Source: Streptomyces luteogriseus (GTDB lineage Bacteria; Actinomycetota; Actinomycetes; Streptomycetales; Streptomycetaceae). From it: 64,000 nt of DNA. The translations under genes were made by a program, and so were the position numbers. The notes below the pieces were generated by a model. It was not told the DNA's origin. It made no database searches and was given only the letters and a program-made list of their open reading frames with translations. Numbering within the stretch: position 1 is the stretch's first letter; each line of letters opens with the position of its first letter. The stretch lies in assembly GCF_014205055.1 (NCBI RefSeq), contig NZ_JACHMS010000001.1, positions 6,014,001 through 6,078,000 on the forward strand, given 5' to 3'. Of this stretch, positions 60,219-64,000 are shown piece by piece.

Positions 60219-61061
60219 CTAGAGCTCAGAGAGCAACTCGGCCTTTTTGACCGAAAACTCCTCATCCGTCACCAATCCGGCCTGATGCAGCTCACCCAGG
60301 TGACGAATCCGCTCGGCGATGTCGGCGGGGTCCCGCCGCGGTGCGGGCACGGCGGCCACCGGACTCGACGTCCGCGCCGCCGCCAGCACCGCGGCGGCGA
60401 ACGGCAGCGACTCGTGCACCGGCCCGTACCCCAGCCCGAACACCACCGCCGCGGGATCCTGGTCGGCCTGCACCCCGGGTGTCCCGGCATCTCGCCGCAA
60501 AAGCCGCAAATGCCCCTCGAAGACCTCCGGCGACCGCCACTCGACCCCGTTCAGCTCCCCGACGGAGAAACTCTGGTCGCCGGCCTTCCACTTCGCCGAC
60601 GACGCCCCCGTCCAGAACCACCGGAAGTTCACGGTGCGTCCGTCGAAGGTCGCCTTCCCGTCGTACGCCTTGAACGACAACGGCCCCTCGGGCGGCTTCA
60701 CGAGGAACCGGTCCGCCGGTCCGGACTCCGTCAGCATCGTCCGCAGTTCGTCGGCGTAGTACTCCGCGAGGACCTCCCGGTCGGCGGGCAGCACCAGCCG
60801 GTAGGGGTCGCCGCTCTCCTTCAGCTGCCCGGCCGCGGCCTCCATCAAGGGGTCGGCCCCGGGTCGCGGCTCCATGCGCAGGACGACCGTGCCGCGTTTC
60901 CCGCGGGTCAGCGTCACCCCGGCGATCGCCTCCAGGGGCACACGGCGTTCCCCGAGGGCCTGGAAGAGCTTGGGTGCTCGAATCCCCCGTTCGTAGCGGA
61001 TGAGCACGGAGTCGGACTCGAACTCCCAGGCGGCATGAAATCCGGCCAGTACGTCACCCAT
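60219..61061 (-). CDS. DUF4429 protein with C-terminal SHOCT domain
   Basis: 280 aa from ATG 61061. Two PH-like DUF4429 units (LIRYERGIRAPKLFQALGER, then SFKAYDGKATFDGRTVNFRW) end in a SHOCT motif (ERIRHLGELHQAGLVTDEEF). No membrane span. TACGAT (61069-61074) lies 7 nt before the ATG, so leaderless translation is likely. Function unknown; SHOCT domains are thought to aid oligomerisation. Confidence 0.88.
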   Translation of the reverse strand: MGDVLAGFHAAWEFESDSVLIRYERGIRAPKLFQALGERRVPLEAIAGVTLTRGKRGTVVLRMEPRPGADPLMEAAAGQLKESGDPYRLVLPADREVLAEYYADELRTMLTESGPADRFLVKPPEGPLSFKAYDGKATFDGRTVNFRWFWTGASSAKWKAGDQSFSVGELNGVEWRSPEVFEGHLRLLRRDAGTPGVQADQDPAAVVFGLGYGPVHESLPFAAAVLAAARTSSPVAAVPAPRRDPADIAERIRHLGELHQAGLVTDEEFSVKKAELLSEL

Positions 61062-61136
61062 GCGGCTCATCGTATGCGGCACGCGCTCCTCCGTCCCCCT
61101 CCCGAGCAGACCGCAATTCCTTCGCCTCTACGCGCG

Positions 61137-62345
61137 TCAGGCCGCCGCCGTGCCGGACAAACCGGTACGGCAGACGCCGTCTTCGTGCGCGCAGTGCACC
61201 GAGCGGTATGCGCCAACGCCGATCTCTGCGAAATTGAACAGACTTGCCGTGCCCGGTTCGAAGTAGCCCGCGTGGCCCTTCGCACCCTCGGCCGACAGCA
61301 CCCGCGCCCCGAACCCGGTGGACACCGGATCGGCGCCGTGACCCAGCCCGCCGACCTCCAGGTAGGGCACGTCCTGGATCCAGTCGTCGGAGTCCCGCAT
61401 CGCCCACACCCGGGCGCCGGTGTGCAGCTGGGCGGCCTTCTCGGCGCGCATGCCGGGGCTGCCCGCCACCGCGATGTCGGACACCCGGCCCGGCAGTGAG
61501 TGCGCGGCGACGCCGCACACCACGGAGCCGTAGCTGTGGCAGAACAGCGAGACCGGCGAGCTGCCCGGCAGGGACCGCACGAGCGCGTTCAGCCGTACGG
61601 CACCGTCCTCGGCGCGCATCGCCGTGGCCGAGTCGATCCCGAGTCCGCTGGGCGCCGTGTAGTCGGCCCAGGCGATCACGGCCGTACGGGTCGAGGGGCT
61701 CACCTTCCGCTCGGCCGCGTACAGGGACTTGGCCATGCCGACGGGCGCGGAGTACGTGCGGTCGGTGCGCTGGAAGGTGAGCAGGTTCGTGTCGACGCCG
61801 GGGACGACGACCGAGACCCGCTCCGCCCTGCGCAGGTTGCCGAACACCTCCGCCACCCGGCCCGAGCCCTCCGGGTCGAAGGCCAGGATGTGACGGCCCG
61901 GCTCCATGAGGTCCTCGAAGCGGTGCATCCTGCGGCTCGCCTCGTGCTGCCCGGCCGGGGTGAGGCGCTCGTCGTGCATGCGTTCCCGCTCGACCTTGCG
62001 CGCCTTGGCGAGCGCGAGGTGGTTGGCGCGGTAACGCACCTCGACCGGCGCGCCGTTCATGTTGCCGACCGCGAGCGAGTACTTGCGGATCAGCGTCGAA
62101 CGGTCCTGCTCGGTGAGCGAGGCGAAGAAGCGGGCGAGCTTCGCCGGCTCGGACTGCGGGTCCGGCAGCCGGTGCCCGCCGATCCGGCCGTGCTCCCAGG
62201 CGGAGAGCGAGGCCTGGAGCGGCGTGGCGCCCCGCTGGTTGCGCAGGGCCGTCCAGCCGGTGGTCGCCAGCATCACGAACACGACGGCCAGAGCGAGCAG
62301 TGCGCGCCAGACGTTCAGTTGCGGGGAGGTGTCGAAGGAAGTCAC
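61137..62345 (-). CDS. Membrane-anchored alpha/beta hydrolase, DUF1023 type
   Basis: 402 aa. One N-terminal membrane span (ALLALAVVFVMLATTGWTAL), then an extracellular hydrolase domain. Nucleophile Ser in VSLFCHSYGSVVCG; GVDTNLLTFQRTDRTYSAPV and AVIAWADYTAPSGLGIDSAT are standard DUF1023. Catalytic His probably in GAKGHAGYFEPGT. GTG 62345 has no Shine-Dalgarno; TAGTGT lies 9 nt upstream, suggesting a leaderless mRNA. Confidence 0.88.
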   Translation of the reverse strand: MTSFDTSPQLNVWRALLALAVVFVMLATTGWTALRNQRGATPLQASLSAWEHGRIGGHRLPDPQSEPAKLARFFASLTEQDRSTLIRKYSLAVGNMNGAPVEVRYRANHLALAKARKVERERMHDERLTPAGQHEASRRMHRFEDLMEPGRHILAFDPEGSGRVAEVFGNLRRAERVSVVVPGVDTNLLTFQRTDRTYSAPVGMAKSLYAAERKVSPSTRTAVIAWADYTAPSGLGIDSATAMRAEDGAVRLNALVRSLPGSSPVSLFCHSYGSVVCGVAAHSLPGRVSDIAVAGSPGMRAEKAAQLHTGARVWAMRDSDDWIQDVPYLEVGGLGHGADPVSTGFGARVLSAEGAKGHAGYFEPGTASLFNFAEIGVGAYRSVHCAHEDGVCRTGLSGTAAA

Positions 62346-62418
62346 TGAAAGGACACACTAGGAGAACGAGAGGGTCTCGCGTTAACCAAGTGACCGGGAT
62401 CACGTTTCGGTGGAGGGG

Positions 62419-63051
62419 CTAAGGGGACTGCTCCGCACGCCAGTTCCCGGCCAGTGCGGGACCCACCTGATCCAGGTATGTCGTGGTGAGTTCGCGCATG
62501 CCGTCGAGGGTGACGTCGTCCCCCGCGGACCACAACCGTTCGGTGACGCGAATCACCCCGCCGAAGAGGGCCACGACGATCCTCGGCCGGGGGTCGGCGT
62601 CCACGTCGAGCCCCTCGCGCTCGGCGATGATGCCCGCGAGCAGCTCCTCCAGCTCCGCCGACCGCCGCAGATGGGCGGCGAGCAGTGCGGGCGTCGACTC
62701 GATCACCCGGTAGACACGCATGTGGAGGTCGATCGGCACGAGCTCCTCGACGGCCTCGTTGATCGCGTCCCAGCTCTCCAGTACGGCCCGGCGCAGCGCC
62801 TCCAGCGGTACCTCGCCGGGCGGGCGTGTGCGCAGGGCCTCGACGACGAGCGTCTCCGCCAGGCGCGGCACGAAGAACGCCGTCTCCTCCTTGCCGGCGA
62901 AGTAGCGGAAGAAGGTGCGCTGCGAGACGTCCACGGCGGCGGCGATGTCGTCGACGGTCGTCTCCTCGTACCCGCGCGCGGCGAACAGTTCCAGCGCGGC
63001 CCGCAGCAGTGCGTCCCGGGTGCGCCGTTTCTTGCGTTCGCGCAGGTTCAA
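62419..63051 (-). CDS. TetR family transcriptional regulator of the adjacent exporter
   Basis: 210 aa. The HTH is in residues about 10-55 (RDALLRAALELFAARGYEET, TVDDIAAAVDVSQRTFFRYF). TTG 63051 has GAGAGG upstream; an ATG 5 nt earlier is out of frame. Divergent from the MFS exporter gene, which it probably represses through the repeats at 63118-63157. Confidence 0.93.
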   Translation of the reverse strand: MNLRERKKRRTRDALLRAALELFAARGYEETTVDDIAAAVDVSQRTFFRYFAGKEETAFFVPRLAETLVVEALRTRPPGEVPLEALRRAVLESWDAINEAVEELVPIDLHMRVYRVIESTPALLAAHLRRSAELEELLAGIIAEREGLDVDADPRPRIVVALFGGVIRVTERLWSAGDDVTLDGMRELTTTYLDQVGPALAGNWRAEQSP

Positions 63052-63117
63052 GACATGCCTCTCGTCCGAAGTGTTCTCCCAGTTCAGGCTATACGGGGAT
63101 GTCGTGTCAGTTACCGA

Positions 63118-63160
63118 CTAGTGATTTGGTTTGTCAATTGTCAGCGACTGTCACTAGCCT
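63118..63160 (+). promoter_or_regulatory. Promoter and TetR operator of the MFS exporter
   Basis: -35 TTGTCA (63131-63136), 18-bp spacer, -10 TAGCCT (63155-63160), 6 nt from the ATG. CTAGTGA (63118-63124) and TCACTAG (63151-63157) form an inverted repeat that brackets the promoter; TGTCA-type half-sites recur between them. Confidence 0.65.
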
Positions 63161-63166
63161 CACGGT

Positions 63167-64000
63167 ATGACTAGTCAGACCACCATCGACACGACGGGGC
63201 CGGGGGACAAGACGCCGGCATCGCCGTCGGGCGCAACGCCGGGCAAGGGGCTGCGCGGGCACCCCTGGCTCACCCTCATCACCGTCGCCGTGGGGGTCAT
63301 GATGGTGGCCCTCGACGGCACCATCGTGGCCATAGCCAACCCGGCGATCGGCAAGGATCTGGGCGCCTCATGGTCGGATCTCCAGTGGATCACCAACGCC
63401 TACTTCCTCGCCCTCGCGGTGTCCCTGATCACCGCCGGCAAGCTGGGTGACCGATTCGGCCACCGCCAGACCTTCCTCATCGGCGTGGCGGGCTTCGCCG
63501 CCTCCTCGGCCGCCATCGGGCTGTCCAAGGGCATCACGGCGGTCGTCGTCTTCCGCGTCTTCCAGGGGCTCTTCGGCGCCTTGCTGATGCCGGCCGCGCT
63601 CGGCCTGCTGCGGGCCACCTTCCCTGCCGAGAAGCTGAACATGGCCATCGGCATCTGGGGCATGGTCATCGGCGCGTCCACCGCGGGCGGCCCGATCCTC
63701 GGCGGTGTGCTCGTCGAGCACGTCAACTGGCAGTCGGTGTTCTTCATCAACGTGCCGGTCGGCGTCCTCGCCCTCGTCCTCGGCGTGCTGATCCTGCTCG
63801 ACCACCGCGCCGAGAACGCGCCGCGCTCCTTCGATCTCCTCGGCATCCTCCTGCTGTCCGCCGCGATGTTCTGCCTCGTCTGGGCTCTGATCAAGGCGCC
63901 GGAGTGGGGCTGGGGCGATCTGAAGACCTGGGCGTTCATCATCGCCTCGGTGGTCGGCTTCGGGCTCTTCGCCGTCTGGGAGACGAAGGTGAAGGAGCCG
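63167..64000 (+). CDS. MFS drug exporter, DHA2 (14-span) type, 3' end outside the window
   Basis: 278 codons are present; the gene runs off the right edge. Six to eight spans are visible. Motif D1-like VMMVALDGTIVAIANPAI, motif A GKLGDRFGHRQTFLIG and motif C-like GASTAGGPILGGVLVEH match the EmrB/QacA group of proton-driven multidrug exporters. No ribosome-binding site precedes the ATG, and the -10 is 6 nt away, so the mRNA is likely leaderless. Under the divergent TetR regulator. Confidence 0.93.
   Translation, partial: MTSQTTIDTTGPGDKTPASPSGATPGKGLRGHPWLTLITVAVGVMMVALDGTIVAIANPAIGKDLGASWSDLQWITNAYFLALAVSLITAGKLGDRFGHRQTFLIGVAGFAASSAAIGLSKGITAVVVFRVFQGLFGALLMPAALGLLRATFPAEKLNMAIGIWGMVIGASTAGGPILGGVLVEHVNWQSVFFINVPVGVLALVLGVLILLDHRAENAPRSFDLLGILLLSAAMFCLVWALIKAPEWGWGDLKTWAFIIASVVGFGLFAVWETKVKEP

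Overview
The window is chromosomal DNA of very high G+C with strong third-position G/C bias. Its gene content points to a Streptomyces close to the S. coelicolor group. The diagnostic parts are the fasR-fabD-fabH-acpP-fabF fatty acid synthase cluster next to a DUF3145 gene, an SCO2400-type protein, a DUF397/Scr1-XRE/ATPase triad and many apparently leaderless genes. No phage, insertion sequence, tRNA, rRNA or CRISPR array was seen. Both ends are cut: a PucR-type regulator at the left and an MFS exporter at the right.

Layout. 1-7.6 kb: end of a PucR-type regulator, a TerD-nuclease-like fusion, an IclR regulator with a SMP-30 lactonase, a FAD monooxygenase, and an ImmA/IrrE protease paired with a membrane protein. 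7.8-15.6 kb: an ABC importer for oligosaccharides in an apparent operon with a GH51 arabinofuranosidase, then a secreted GH35 beta-galactosidase. 15.7-22.5 kb: small regulators and housekeeping genes, including the DUF397/XRE/ATPase triad. 22.5-34.3 kb: secreted GH43 arabinanase, an aminotransferase with a 225-residue low-complexity tail, and a sugar locus on the minus strand (dehydratase, dehydrogenase, U32-like protein, ChvE-MmsA-MmsB importer, aldose epimerase). 34.5-46.3 kb: an SCO2400-type membrane protein, a possible structured RNA, MarR/oxidoreductase, Ohr, serine hydrolase/carboxypeptidase, an EI24 protein, a secreted C15-like protein, and LysR/RidA/TetR genes. 46.4-49.9 kb: GH3 glucosidase and a second aldose epimerase. 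49.9-56.6 kb: SGNH hydrolase lipoprotein, DUF3145 and the fab cluster. 56.7-64 kb: pirin, beta-lactamase-like protein, a broken GNAT gene, MerR/aldo-keto reductase, DUF4429 and DUF1023 proteins, TetR/MFS.

How it works together. The main theme is plant-polysaccharide (arabinan/arabinogalactan) use. A 16-bp near-palindrome with consensus close to GTTCGAAATNTCGAAC lies in front of the IclR-lactonase pair, the ABC-arabinofuranosidase operon, the arabinanase, the dehydratase-dehydrogenase pair and the U32-like gene. A sixth, weaker copy precedes the ChvE-type importer. Three of the promoters also carry a second half-site exactly 19 nt from the first. I infer one scattered regulon, probably run by the IclR protein. 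It would join extracellular cleavage, two importers and the first steps (oxidation, lactone hydrolysis, dehydration) of a non-phosphorylative sugar pathway.

Other points of interest are a TerD domain fused to a PD-(D/E)XK-like domain, a C15 peptidase homologue with Ser where the catalytic Cys should be, a gene-free stretch with mutually exclusive helices, a palindrome at the fasR/fabD junction, and four copies of a dispersed repeat just after stop codons.
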